In this document: positions 9,973 to 18,527 of the stretch, piece by piece | How positions within the stretch are numbered: position 1 is the first letter of the stretch | Layout of the letters: every line of letters starts with the position of its first letter | NCBI GenBank assembly: GCA_015478945.1 | Contig: JABUQX010130933.1 | Coordinates: forward strand, 1-20,319 | DNA length: 20,319 nucleotides | Source: Trachelipus rathkii | Lineage: Eukaryota > Arthropoda > Malacostraca > Isopoda > Trachelipodidae | Direction: 5' to 3' | Notes under the pieces: generated by a model | Databases searched by the model: none | Seen by the model: only the letters and a program-made list of their open reading frames with translations | Told to the model about the DNA's origin: nothing | Translations under genes and position numbers: made by a program

Positions 9973-10111
9973 ATTTTTTTTAATTTGGTTTTCTAGCGCG
10001 GACCTTACCAACGAAGACCACACACCTCCCTTAATGCAGACTTTGCATTAAAGGACGTCGTGATCTCTTCGTTGGTAAGGTCCGCACTAGAAAACCAAAT
10101 TTAAAAAAAAT
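9973..10111. repeat. 139-bp near-perfect hairpin / foldback element
   Basis: The left arm from 9973 and the right arm ending at 10111 are inverted copies. The core GCGGACCTTACCAACGAAGA (9997-10016) is fully complementary to 10066-10085, and the match extends outward through GGTTTTCTAG, with one mismatch and one indel, to flanking A/T runs. Inside the arms is a poorly paired segment (10017-10030 against 10053-10065), and the apex is TTAATGCA / TGCATTAA with a 5-nt loop. The outer stem is about 44 bp. This could be a tiny foldback MITE or, if transcribed, a long hairpin RNA precursor. Confidence 0.8.
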
Positions 10112-10199
10112 CAGTCTTGTTCTATTTGTTATAATTTATTTTTTTGGTCTTTATTTTATGGAGGTTTCGTAGAGTTTTGCCTCTTATTGGGAAGTATTT

Positions 10200-10410
10200 A
10201 AAAACGTTTTTCATTGTGTAATTTATGCTCACGAACAGTAAGAAATGTTTGAGTTTGGGTTCCATTTGTCAAATTTAGCACAAAATCGTAAGAAATATGC
10301 CAAACGTAAGGAATTTCCTTAATTCTGTTAAGTTGCTTTTACCCGTGCTTTCCTAATTTAGGAGGTGCTTGCGAAAAATGTAGGGGAGTTTTCCATTTTG
10401 TCATTTTTAA
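10200..10410 (+). repeat. R repeat, copy 1 (partial, plus orientation)
   Basis: Starts in AAGAAATGTTTGAGTTTGGG and includes ACGTAAGGAATTTCCTTA (10304-10321), a word with a 15-nt quasi-palindrome present in all four R copies. It is followed by a segment ending ...CCCGTGCTTTCCTAATTTAG. It corresponds in reverse complement to 10800-10960 and to 17385-17580. Confidence 0.7.
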
Positions 10411-10439
10411 CAGTTTTAACACAAATTTCCTGTAAAATG

Positions 10440-10995
10440 GAACACGACGTCGTAAGTGGTTTACTTTAAAAACCGTTTTCGTTTATTGTCATTTGTACTT
10501 ACGCTCGATAAGAAATGCTTACCCAGTTTTAGCACGAATTTTGTGCATAAACGAACGCGATTTCATATTAAAGTTACTTATGTTTACAAACAATTGGAAT
10601 CAGCTGTTGTGATGGAGCACGTTGATTTGGAATAAACTGAAATAGCAAAATTACAAATGGTTTATATTACAAATAATTGATCAACTATTGTGATGGAGTT
10701 TATCGATTTGGAAGAAATTAGATTTAAAGCTGGTTTTATCGAGTGAAACATTCATCAATTCAAACGAGCCTACCAAGCCGCCATCTTATTTGTTTAAATT
10801 TTTTTTCGTAAGAACGTGCTAAATTTGACAAGCACGGGGAAATAGCAACCTTACAGAGTTAAGGAAATTCCTTACGTGTGGTGAGCATTTTTTACGATTT
10901 TGCTCTAAGTTTGACATAAACGAGCGCAAACTCGAGCATATCTACTTACGTTTCGTAAGCGCAAATGCAAATTTTAACGAAAACGGCGTTTAGCT
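10440..10995 (-). repeat. R repeat, copy 2 (minus orientation, near full length)
   Basis: Its reverse complement aligns with 11020-11076 plus 16006-16440. Shared long words include CTCCATCACAATAGTTGATC (rc of 10679-10698) and CCATCACAACAG near 10610. The quasi-palindrome is at 10859-10874. It contains many CGTAAG/CTTACG words. No coding potential is seen. The end near 10990 faces copy 3 across a palindrome centre. Confidence 0.8.
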
Positions 10996-10997
10996 GT

Positions 10998-11076
10998 ATT
11001 CGTTTTTTGCATTTTTGTTTACGAAACGTAAGAAATGCTCGAGTTTGCGTTCGTTTTTGTCAAACATAGCTCAAAA
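10998..11076 (+). repeat. R repeat, copy 3, left part (interrupted by a transposon)
   Basis: Carries TTACGAAACGTAAGAAATGC and GAGTTTGCGTTCG, then GTCAAACATAGCTCAAAA, where the 4.9-kb element starts. Copy 2 has GTCAAACTTAGAGCAAAAT uninterrupted at the matching point (reverse complement), which supports this as the insertion site. Confidence 0.85.
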
Positions 11077-11200
11077 CAGGGTTGGGGATTTTTTTGATTT
11101 TTTTAGAAAAAAATCAATTTTTGATTTTATTGATTTTATTGATTTTTTTGATTTTTTTGATTTTTTTCAGATTTGTGACGTCACGCGAAATATATATATA

Positions 11201-11755
11201 CAGGGTTGGGGATTTTTTGGATTTTTTGAGAAAAAAATCAAATTTTGATTTTTTTGGATTTTTGGATTTTTTGGATTGTTTGAGAATCGTGACTTTACTC
11301 ACAATAACATTTGCCAAAAACTTCTGTTTAAGATCTATAAAGTATTATTTTTAACGCTAGGCCCTATAAGTTCAAAATCTTAAAATAGGGCCTTTAGTCT
11401 ATAACAATATTAAACAGAAACAATAATTGATCGATAGTTTATAATAAATGATAATATATTACAATCAGAAATAGAAAGAAAACATGTTTTTTAAATCATA
11501 GAATATCTTTTGTCATTTTTATAGTTAAAATTGAAACAGAGTAGCCTTGCTATGATATTATTATTCTAATTTTTTATTTATATTGAAATTAAATCACTTA
11601 AATATCAAAAAAAAATTTAAAAAATATATAAAAAAAGCAAAAAAAAATCAAAACAAGCAAAAAATCATGTTGGATTTTTTTGGAGCAAAAAAATCAAGTG
11701 AAAAAATCAGTTGAAAAAATAAAAATCATTGAATTTTTCCCACGTGCCATCCCTG
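11201..11755. mobile_element. Nested 555-bp hAT-like MITE of the same family
   Basis: It starts CAGGGTTGGGGATTTTTTGG and ends CACGTGCCATCCCTG, the same termini as the surrounding element. Both flanks read TATATATA (11193-11200 and 11756-11763), consistent with an 8-bp duplication but low in information because the region is TA-rich. Subterminal GATTTTTT words lie at both ends. No coding frame is credible. The DFFDFF-like reading is the GATTTTTTT repeat. Confidence 0.75.
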
Positions 11756-11888
11756 TATATATATAATATATATAAATATATATATATATATATAGTATAT
11801 ATATATATTATATATAATATATATAATATATATATATAATAATATATATATATAATATATTATATATATATTATATATGATATATATA

Positions 11889-11936
<48 letters not shown>

Positions 11937-11945
11937 ATATATATA
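11756..11945. repeat. (TA)n tract
   Basis: TA repeats with AATA/TTAT interruptions, directly right of the nested element. The long frames that run through it on both strands are repeat readings. Confidence 0.9.
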
Positions 11946-12077
11946 AAAGACAGTAAGAAAGACCAGAATCCCAATCTAGAGTGTCCCCCCTCACGCCGGT
12001 ATATAGCCATTCCCCCCTCTCCGACAGCCCACCCCCCCCGCCCCCCCCCCTCCCCGGCCCCCCCTCCGCCCCCCAAC
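11946..12077. repeat. C-rich tract (G-rich on the minus strand)
   Basis: From about 11985 the plus strand becomes strongly C-rich, with runs of 7 to 10 C between 12011 and 12077 and only a few other bases. Several C runs of four or more mean the minus strand could form a G-quadruplex. The left part (CCAATCTAGAGTGTCCCCCC, 11971-11990) resembles the minisatellite core CCCTCTAGAATGTCCC, so it may be a corrupted monomer that expanded. Confidence 0.75.
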
Positions 12078-12140
12078 CATTAAATAAGAATAAGAATAAT
12101 TTTAATAATAATTAAATTGTAATTAATGAAATAGTAATTA

Positions 12141-13244
12141 TAATTAAAAGCCGCATGGGCCTACCTAAACTGTCCAGTCAACCAACAATAATTAATACTT
12201 AAGAATAATAATTGAGAAGCCGCAATTGGCCCCTCTAGAATGTCGCCAGTCAATCCATTATAATTAGCTTAAATAAGAATAATATTCCAAGAAGCCTCAT
12301 TGGCCCCTCTAGAGTTCCCAGTCAACCCATAATAATTAATAATTAAGAATAATAATTAAGAAGCTGCCTTAACCCCTCTAGAATGTCACAGTTAACCCAT
12401 AATATATAGGAACAATACTTAAGAAGCCGGATGGTCTATTTAGACTGTCCCAGTCACCAATAAAATTAATAAATTAAGAAGCCGCATATTGACCACTCTA
12501 GAATGTCCCAGTAACCCATAAGTAAATAATAAATAAGAATAATCCTTAAAAAGCCGCATGGTCCTATTTAGACTGGCCCAGTCAACCAATTAATAATTTA
12601 ATTAATTAAAAAATTAAATTAAGAAGCGCATTGAGCACCCTAGAAATGTCCAGTCAACTTCCCATATAAGATAAGAATGATACTTAAAGAAGCAGCATGG
12701 GTCCTTTTGACTTTCCAGTCAACCAAAAAAAATTAATTATTGAAGAAGCCGCATTGGCCCCTCTAGAGGTCGCTCAAGATTTAAAATAGCAGGAGCTTTA
12801 TTTAAAATATTAAGAGCAAGATATTTTCATTTATATTCTCTCACCCAATAATATAATAATTAAAAATAATAATTAAGAAGCCACATTACATTAATCCCTC
12901 TACACTGTCCCAGTGAACTCGAAATAAAATAACAATATATACTTAAGAAGCCGAGCATGTCCTTTTTAGACTTTCCCAGTAAACCAATAAGAAATAATAA
13001 ATTGAAGAAGCCGCATTGTCCCTTAGAATGTCCCACGTCAACCAATAAAATTTAGAATTAAGAATAATTTTTAATAATAATTAAAGAATTAATAAAAAGA
13101 GAGACAGTAAGTAAGAAACCACATGGGCCTACCATAGACTGTACCATCAATCAACAAAATTAATAAATAAGAATAATAATCAGAAGCCGCATGGGCCTAT
13201 CTAGACTGTCCCAGTCAACCCATAATTAATAATTATAAAATAAA
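12141..13244 (+). repeat. Minisatellite array, first arm: about 15 monomers of roughly 55-75 bp
   Basis: Monomers start AAGCCGCAT and come in two types. Type A has TGGCCCCTCTAGAATGTCCC. Type B has GGGCCTATCTAGACTGTCCC. Both continue with AGTCAACC and an AT-rich linker of AATAATTAAGAATAAT words. Monomer starts are near 12149, 12223, 12293, 12361, 12424, 12481, 12552, 12625, 12690, 12749, 12878, 12948, 13008, 13110 and 13184. The A/B order is B A A A B A B A B A A B A B B. The unit near 12749 carries an extra 60 bp or so. Linkers vary in length. Confidence 0.9.
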
Positions 13245-13870
13245 TATTTTAATTATTAATTATTATGGGTTGACTGGGACAGTCAAGATAGGCCCATGCG
13301 ACTTCTGACTTATTATTCTTATTTATCAATTATTCTGGATTGACTGGGACATTCTGGAGGGGCCAATGCGACTTTTTAATTATTATTCTTAATTATTAAT
13401 TATTGTTGGTTGACTGGGACAGTGTAGATAGGCCCATTGGCTTCTTAATTATAAATGATATTCATTAATTACATCAATTAATTTATTAAAAATTATTTCC
13501 TAATTCTTTTTTATGGGTTGACCGGGACATTCTAGAGGGGCCAATGCGGCTTCTCAATTATTAATTTTTATTGGTCGACTGGGACAGTCTAAAAAGGACC
13601 ATGCGGCTTCTTAAGTATTATTCTTATTTATAATGAGTTGATTGGGACATTCTAGAGGGATCCATGTGGCTTAATTATTATTTTTAATTATTAATTATTA
13701 TTGGTTGACTGACAGTCTTGATAGGCCCATACGGCTTCTTAAGTTTTATTCTATTATTATTTATTTGTTGTTACTGGGATATTCTATGAGGGCCAATGCG
13801 CTTATCTTAATATATTAATTCTTATTATGGTTGACTTGAGGCTAGTTAAAAGGACCATTATATAGCGGCT
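13245..13870 (-). repeat. Minisatellite array, second arm: nine inverted monomers, strictly alternating B and A
   Basis: Same monomers in reverse orientation, with TTGACTGGGAC near 13269, 13340, 13410, 13518 (ACCGGGAC), 13573, 13637, 13704, 13770 and 13831. Spacing is mostly 56-70 bp, with one larger step of 108. The type order is B A B A B A B A B, so the higher-order unit is a dimer of about 130-140 bp. The junction with the first arm at 13182-13309 is a near-perfect palindrome with arms of about 60 bp. Confidence 0.9.
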
Positions 13871-15330
13871 CTTGTATTATTTCTTATTATATTATTTAGG
13901 TATTATTGTACTTGAGAAAAAAAAACTATAAGAGAGGTACAATGTCACAGCTTCCTAATTAAATTATCTGGAATTAATAATTATAGAAAAGTCATGCATT
14001 TAACTATACCCTCTACGAATGTCCTAAGTGCACCAATAATATAATAAAGATAATACAAAATAGATACCGTAAATAGTCCTTATATTAATAGGACTGTCCC
14101 ATTCAACCATAAAAATTAATTAATTAAGAGACCTGGATTGAAAATTTTGTTCTGAAATGACGAACATTCGACACTATCATAATATAAATAATTAATAATA
14201 AGAATATTAATACTAAAGACAGCATATAAGACCTACATAGGACGTGGATCCAGCCGCAGTCCAACCATATAATAATATATATAGGTTATTAATAATTAAA
14301 AGATATATAAATATATCAGAATATCATCGATTTTGACGCTCTTCTCGTAGATCAACTCCCAGTGAGAGAGTATTATTATATATTTCACACATATTAAAAT
14401 ATTTAAGAAGCCCGGCATGGTCCTTTTTAGAACTGTGTCTCTCTAGTGAGAGCCAGTAAACTTAAATCATACGCACAGCACGAGAGACATTCGAGGCCCA
14501 TGCTAAGTAATTTTCCGTAGTCTATATATTCGTCACAATATAATAGATTTTTGTCCAATATAATAATTATTTAATATAGAGATTAAATTATCTTATGTAA
14601 AAACTCCGTATTTGTATCTTGAGACATGATTTCCTAAGTCAGATCGCACTCTATATAAGTAATTAATTAATTAAATATATTAACACTAATATAAAGTAAG
14701 CCAGACATTAACACCATTTAGAATAATGAAATGATTCACTCAAGGCATCAGACTGCACTTATACTAAAGTTTTTTTTCTATATGAATATTTTATCATCAC
14801 TATTGAGACACTATAATGAAACAATGTGAGTCAAGCCTATTATTGATTTATGGAATAGCTTGTCTCCAAGTCAACACAAAACAAATAGATTTTAACTACA
14901 TTTTCTATATTATTCAATAGCATTGGTACATTATATAGGTTGCACCTCATCTAGATATATTGTCCAAGTCAACCACTAAAAAATAACAACTTAACAAATA
15001 TATTAATAATTATTTTTGAAGAAGCTTCGGCATTGGTCCTTTTTAGACTGTTCCCAGTCAACCAATAAATGAGAGAGAGTTAATCGTAAAAAAATAATTA
15101 TGTTTAGAACGTGCCGCAATTTGCGAGAGACCCATCTAGCAAGTTCCAAAAAGCAAGTCTATCAACTCATATAAGTAAATTATAGAAATAATACCTAATG
15201 AGAAGAGATTCCGGGCATTTGGTGAATCTTAGATTTTAGTAGAGACTTTCCCAGGGTCGCAATAGGCGCTCTAAAAATAAAAAATATTAAATAATATAAA
15301 TAGAAGGAAAAATGCAAGGAAAGAAAATGG
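13871..15330. repeat. Degenerate minisatellite region
   Basis: Scattered, damaged monomers can be read in the forward orientation: CCCTCTACGAATGTCC (14009), GGACTGTCCCATTCAACC (14091), GGCATGGTCCTTTTTAGAAC (14414), GTCCAAGTCAACC (14962) and CATTGGTCCTTTTTAGACTG (15031). Between them are GAGAGA-containing insertions and frequent small indels. Either the array decayed heavily here or the assembled sequence has errors. No gene is visible. Confidence 0.65.
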
Positions 15331-15429
15331 CCGTTATGGCGGAATACCAAAAAAGACCTAATAATAATAATAATAAATAATAAAAGTATTTAATATAGTT
15401 TTATGAAGCCTGACATCGAAGGCCATTTA

Positions 15430-15610
15430 TCTTATTGATCAAGCTTCACAGCCTATCTAGAGAGAGCAAAGGAGCCAAAATTACCTCCTCGTTTGCTTTA
15501 CGTTGTGCCTCTTCTAAGCAGTATCTGTCTTTTTTTAATAAGAGTGCTAAAATTGTAGACAATATTCAAGATACTGGCCTAACATATCTAATTATAAACG
15601 ACATATAATA
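15430..15610 (-). pseudogene. Fragment of the CR1/L2-like LINE, third copy
   Basis: Aligns on the same strand with about 9110-9240. Shared words include ACTGGCCTAACATATCTA (ACTGGTCTAACATATCTA at 9205), TTTAC/TATGTTGTGC and CTCTTCTAAGCAGTATCTGTC against CTCTCTCTAGCATATCTATC. It is heavily damaged by substitutions and indels. In translation, faint LEYC and K.RHNVKQ-like pieces fit the LINE region around ERVQHRATR. Confidence 0.55.
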
Positions 15611-16005
15611 ACAAAAACAATATATATAATTAGTTCGGCACTGGCATTAATTTTCAATTTTTAACCCCAGCCCTAGCTCTGGTTCAAAATCTTACAATGG
15701 AAAACACTGAAAAGCAACACTAAAGAGTGTTAGAGACTTACGGGTTACATGCCAAATAGTTGTTGAAAATTGAAAAAAATATATTAAAACTTCCATAATA
15801 TATATAGTTTTTTATTATATTTTTTATTTCTATTGAAGTTAAATTACTTAAATTATACAAAAAATAGAAAATAATAAAAAATATAAAGAAAATCAAAAAA
15901 TCAACAAAAATCAAAACAATCAAAAAAATTATGATTTATTTATAAAAAAACATCAATTAAAAAATCAATTGATTTTTTTAATTTGATTTTTTCGTGCCAT
16001 CCCTG

Positions 16006-16480
16006 CTCAAAATTATAAGAAAGTGCTCACCAAACGTAAGGAATTTCCTTATTCTGTAAGATTGCTATTCCCATGCTTGCCGAATTTATGACATCACTTA
16101 CGCAAAAATGTAACAAACAATATGAACGGCGTGTAGGCCGTTCGAAATTGATGAATGTTTAAGCAATAGTTTACAGCTAAAAACTAAATTTCTTCTAAAA
16201 GGGACAAACTGCATCACAATAGTTGATCAATTATTTGGTAATATAAACCATTTGTTATTCTTTTTATTTCTATTTATTCCAAAACCACGGGCTCCATCAC
16301 AACAGAAGATCCCAATTGTTTGTAAACAAAAGTAAGCCTAGTACGAAATCGCGGTCGTTTATGCAAGAAATTCGTGCTAAAATGGGTAAGCATTTCTTAT
16401 CAAGCCGTAAGCACAAATGACAAAAACGAAATTGCGTCTAACCTATTTAAGAAATTTCTTAAGACTCATCAGCCTTCAAT
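16006..16480 (+). repeat. R repeat, copy 3, right part
   Basis: Resumes at CTCAAAATTATAAGAAAGTGC exactly where copy 3 was broken, and continues colinear with the reverse complement of copy 2: ACGTAAGGAATTTCCTTA (16034-16051), ATTGATGAATGTTTAAG, CATCACAATAGTTGATCAAT (16213-16232), CTCCATCACAACAGAAGATC and GGTAAGCATTTCTTATC (16384-16400). No gene is seen. Confidence 0.85.
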
Positions 16481-16536
16481 TCAATTCATCAATAGTACAA
16501 GTGTGGTACAAGCACAGTATAAATATATTTCTACTA

Positions 16537-16840
16537 TGGTACAAGGCCTTTAAAATGCCTAGTACAGGGCAGTAAAAATGCTTAGTGCAGGGCAGTTAAA
16601 TATGCTTAGTGCAGGGCAGTCAAAATGCTTAGTGTAGGGCATTTACAATGCTTAGTGCAGGGCAGTTAAAAATGCTCAGTGCAGGGTCATAAAATGCTTT
16701 GTGCAGGGCAGTTCAAAATGCTTAGTGCAGGGCCGTAAAAATGCTTACTGTAGGGCAACATGAAATGCTTAGTACAGGGCTGCAAAAAATAACAATACAC
16801 TTATGAATTATGATGATGCAAGGCCGTAAAAATATTTTGC
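16537..16840 (+). repeat. Tandem repeat, 23-24-bp unit, about 11-12 copies
   Basis: The consensus is close to TTAGTGCAGGGCAGTTAAAATGC. Eleven units run from about 16537 to 16790 with one to four differences each. A last, broken unit GATGCAAGGCCGTAAAAATA sits at 16814-16833 after a short gap. The array lies between R copy 3 (plus) and R copy 4 (minus), i.e. in the loop of that inverted pair. Confidence 0.9.
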
Positions 16841-16844
16841 ACTA

Positions 16845-17600
16845 CAGTTTACGATAGTGTAAACTTTGTTTTGCACGAAGTTCCAGTTGAAATTGTGTAA
16901 GCATTTCTTACCATGCGTAAGCACAAATAGACGAAAACGGTCTTTGTTTACAAAATATGCAAACATAATTGAAATTGCTATTGTGGTGGTGAGACCGGCG
17001 ATATTCAATATTAGCAGAATTAAAAAAAAAAATGTTTATATTTAATTACAAATAATTTATCAACTATTGGGGTTTAGTTCAACAATTTGGAAGATAAGCT
17101 GATTTAATTGAATGAATCCTAATCAGATTTCACAAAGTCAAGGCAAAGTTTACCATATTATATATGGTAAACTTTGGTCAAGGGGGCTTACCACAATCTA
17201 TACATAGTAGAAATATTATAGATTATATATTAGATGGCCTACCAAGAAGTGAAAAACATTAAATTATTGATTTCTTTACCAGTTGACATATTAAAATATT
17301 TGTCACAATCTTGTTATTTTTAAAGTCATTACTATAAAACCTTTATCCATTGTAATAAAAATGATTTCCTGCTTGCTTTCTGCCAACATTTTTGTTTACA
17401 TTTTTCGTAAGCATGTCCTAAATTCAGGAAGCACGGGATATAGTACTAGTAGCCTTATTGAATTAAAGGAAATTCCTTGTTTGTTGTGAACTTTTTAAAA
17501 GCCTTTGCTGGAGAAAATTGGACAAATTGAGTGCGAACTAACATTTCGTTACCGTTTGTAAGCACAAATGAATTTATAATGGAAATAGCTTAAACAAAAA
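16845..17600 (-). repeat. R repeat, copy 4 (minus orientation, with an internal insertion)
   Basis: 16855-16945 carries a short stretch resembling the inner end of R (GTGTAAGCATTTCTTACC and GCGTAAGCACAAAT). 16945-17115 resembles 10585-10760 of copy 2 (TACAAATAATTTATCAACTA against TACAAATAATTGATCAACTA). 17385-17580 is the inverted counterpart of copy 1 (TTTTTCGTAAGCATGTCC, AAAGGAAATTCCTT, GCACGGG). The gap 17116-17384 is inserted sequence containing a hairpin. It is more diverged than copies 2 and 3. Confidence 0.65.
17144..17176. repeat. Perfect 15-bp inverted repeat with a 3-nt loop
   Basis: CAAAGTTTACCATAT pairs perfectly with ATATGGTAAACTTTG. It sits in sequence that interrupts R copy 4. 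It may be the centre of a very small foldback insertion. Confidence 0.8.
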
Positions 17601-17984
17601 TTTTGTTAAAAACTATAAACGGTAATAGTGGAGTTAAACAGATTTCTAAAAAATCTATTTTTTTAAAAATCAATGATGTTATGATATTCCTATAAGCAAT
17701 TCTGCCAAATGTTGTTAATAAAAATTGCCAAATTTACAATTTTTTATAAGCAACATTTTTTGTTGTTTTCATATACTGGTATTTCTTTTTACATTCCAAA
17801 AAAAAGGTTATGATAGTTTGGTTAAGTAGATAGATTTACTGTGTATAATTAAGGAAACTAACCTAAACGTAATGGGTCCTAAACGAATTTAAAACAAAAA
17901 AAAAAAATTTGTAGATTGATTAAATTATACTATGAGAAGGTTTGGCACTACTGTTTTAGTACTTTTACATGGGGTCAAAAGATA
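17601..17984. other. AT-rich spacer without a recognised gene
   Basis: Contains repeated words such as ATAAGCAA and AATTGCCAAAT near 17690-17755 and A/T runs near 17800 and 17897. No coding signal or element end identified. Confidence 0.4.
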
Positions 17985-18226
17985 ATATATATTATATTAG
18001 TATATATATATATATATATATATATTATATTATATATTATATAATATATATATATATAATATATATATATAATATTATATATATATATATATAGAACTAT
18101 ATAAAAAAAATATCGATATTTTGTCAGATTGAGCTAAACTCAATTATTACTGCAGACAGGGAATTATTTTTAGTAGCTTATATATATATATATATATAAT
18201 ATATATTATTATATATATATATATTA
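17985..18226. repeat. Two (TA)n tracts around a short unique segment
   Basis: TA-rich tracts at about 17985-18108 and 18180-18226 enclose about 70 bp of ordinary AT-rich sequence (18109-18179) with no recognised feature. Confidence 0.85.
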
Positions 18227-18228
18227 GT

Positions 18229-18345
18229 ATGGGACGATTAACGTCCTCGTCATCGGTCATCGGCAAAATCGGCATATTTTTTTTTTAAAAATCGTCATTC
18301 GTCACAGTTAAATCCGCCGATTAATTTTTGCCGATTAATTAAATA
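18229..18345. mobile_element. Possible DNA-transposon end with repeated CGATTAA / ATCGGC words
   Basis: Words GACGATTAACGTC, ATCGGTCATCGGC and AATCGGCATA on the left and GCCGATTAATTTTT plus GCCGATTAATT (18316, 18331) on the right alternate around a T8-A5 run. Such reiterated TCGGCA/CGATTA words are typical of animal hAT termini. No clear terminus or target duplication is visible, and both sides run into AT repeats. Confidence 0.35.
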
Positions 18346-18364
18346 AATAAAAGCTTTGGAATAA

Positions 18365-18527
18365 ATATTAAATCAAAAGATATAATAATAATAATTAATA
18401 ATAATAATAATAAATAAATAATAATATAATAATAATAATAATTAATAATAATTATATAATATATATATATAATATAATATATATATATATATAATAATAT
18501 AATATATATATATATATATATATAATA
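18365..18527. repeat. (ATA)n / (TA)n tract
   Basis: First ATA/AAT triplet-like repeats (18380-18460), then TA dinucleotides up to the left end of the hAT element. Confidence 0.9.

Larger units (their letters stand above)
11077..16005. mobile_element. 4.93-kb hAT-like composite element inserted in an R repeat
   Basis: The left terminus CAGGGTTGGGGA (11077) and the inverted right terminus CAGGGATGGCACG (16005 leftward) form a short terminal inverted repeat. The flanks are GCTCAAAA (11069-11076) and GCTCAAAA (16005-16012), an 8-bp duplication as expected for hAT elements. The final G of the element and the first G of the duplication share one base, so one base may be lost. Removing it rejoins R copy 3. 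The right 355 bp (about 15650-16005) is related to the right part of the nested element at 11345-11755, sharing TTCAAAATCTTA and the GAAATTAAATCACTTAAAT-like word. The 5' end contains many GATTTTTT words and a 10-bp palindrome GTGACGTCAC (11176-11185). No transposase is seen, so it is non-autonomous. Its interior is filled by a nested copy, (TA)n, a C-rich tract, a minisatellite and a LINE scrap. Confidence 0.75.

Noticed and set aside
11176..11185. GTGACGTCAC palindrome as a CRE-type promoter element
   Set aside because: It lies in a transposon end with no gene downstream. The nested relative does not keep it.
11015..11354. Frames with DFFDFF / LIFLIF patterns
   Set aside because: They reflect the GATTTTTTT subterminal repeat of the hAT-like elements, seen in more than one frame and on both strands.
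11726..12083. Overlapping frames on both strands with IY repeats and a G- or P-rich end
   Set aside because: They are readings through (TA)n and the C-rich tract. They are mutually overlapping and of no protein-like composition.
12860..13045. 61-codon minus-strand frame inside the minisatellite
   Set aside because: It spans two to three monomers and a variable linker. Other monomers do not preserve the frame.
12141..13870. CRISPR-like array because of regular repeats
   Set aside because: Linkers are themselves AT-rich repeat sequence rather than unique spacers, monomers are diverged and inverted, and the context is a eukaryotic transposon.
14850..14880. TTATGGAATAGCTTGTCTCC, reading LWNSLS, as a LINE C-terminal piece
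   Set aside because: Only six residues fit and the flanks do not align with the LINE at 3315-3360. Chance cannot be excluded.
15655..15700. GGTTCAAAATC as a tRNA T-arm-like signal
   Set aside because: No matching acceptor, D or anticodon stems nearby. The word is shared with the nested hAT-like element.
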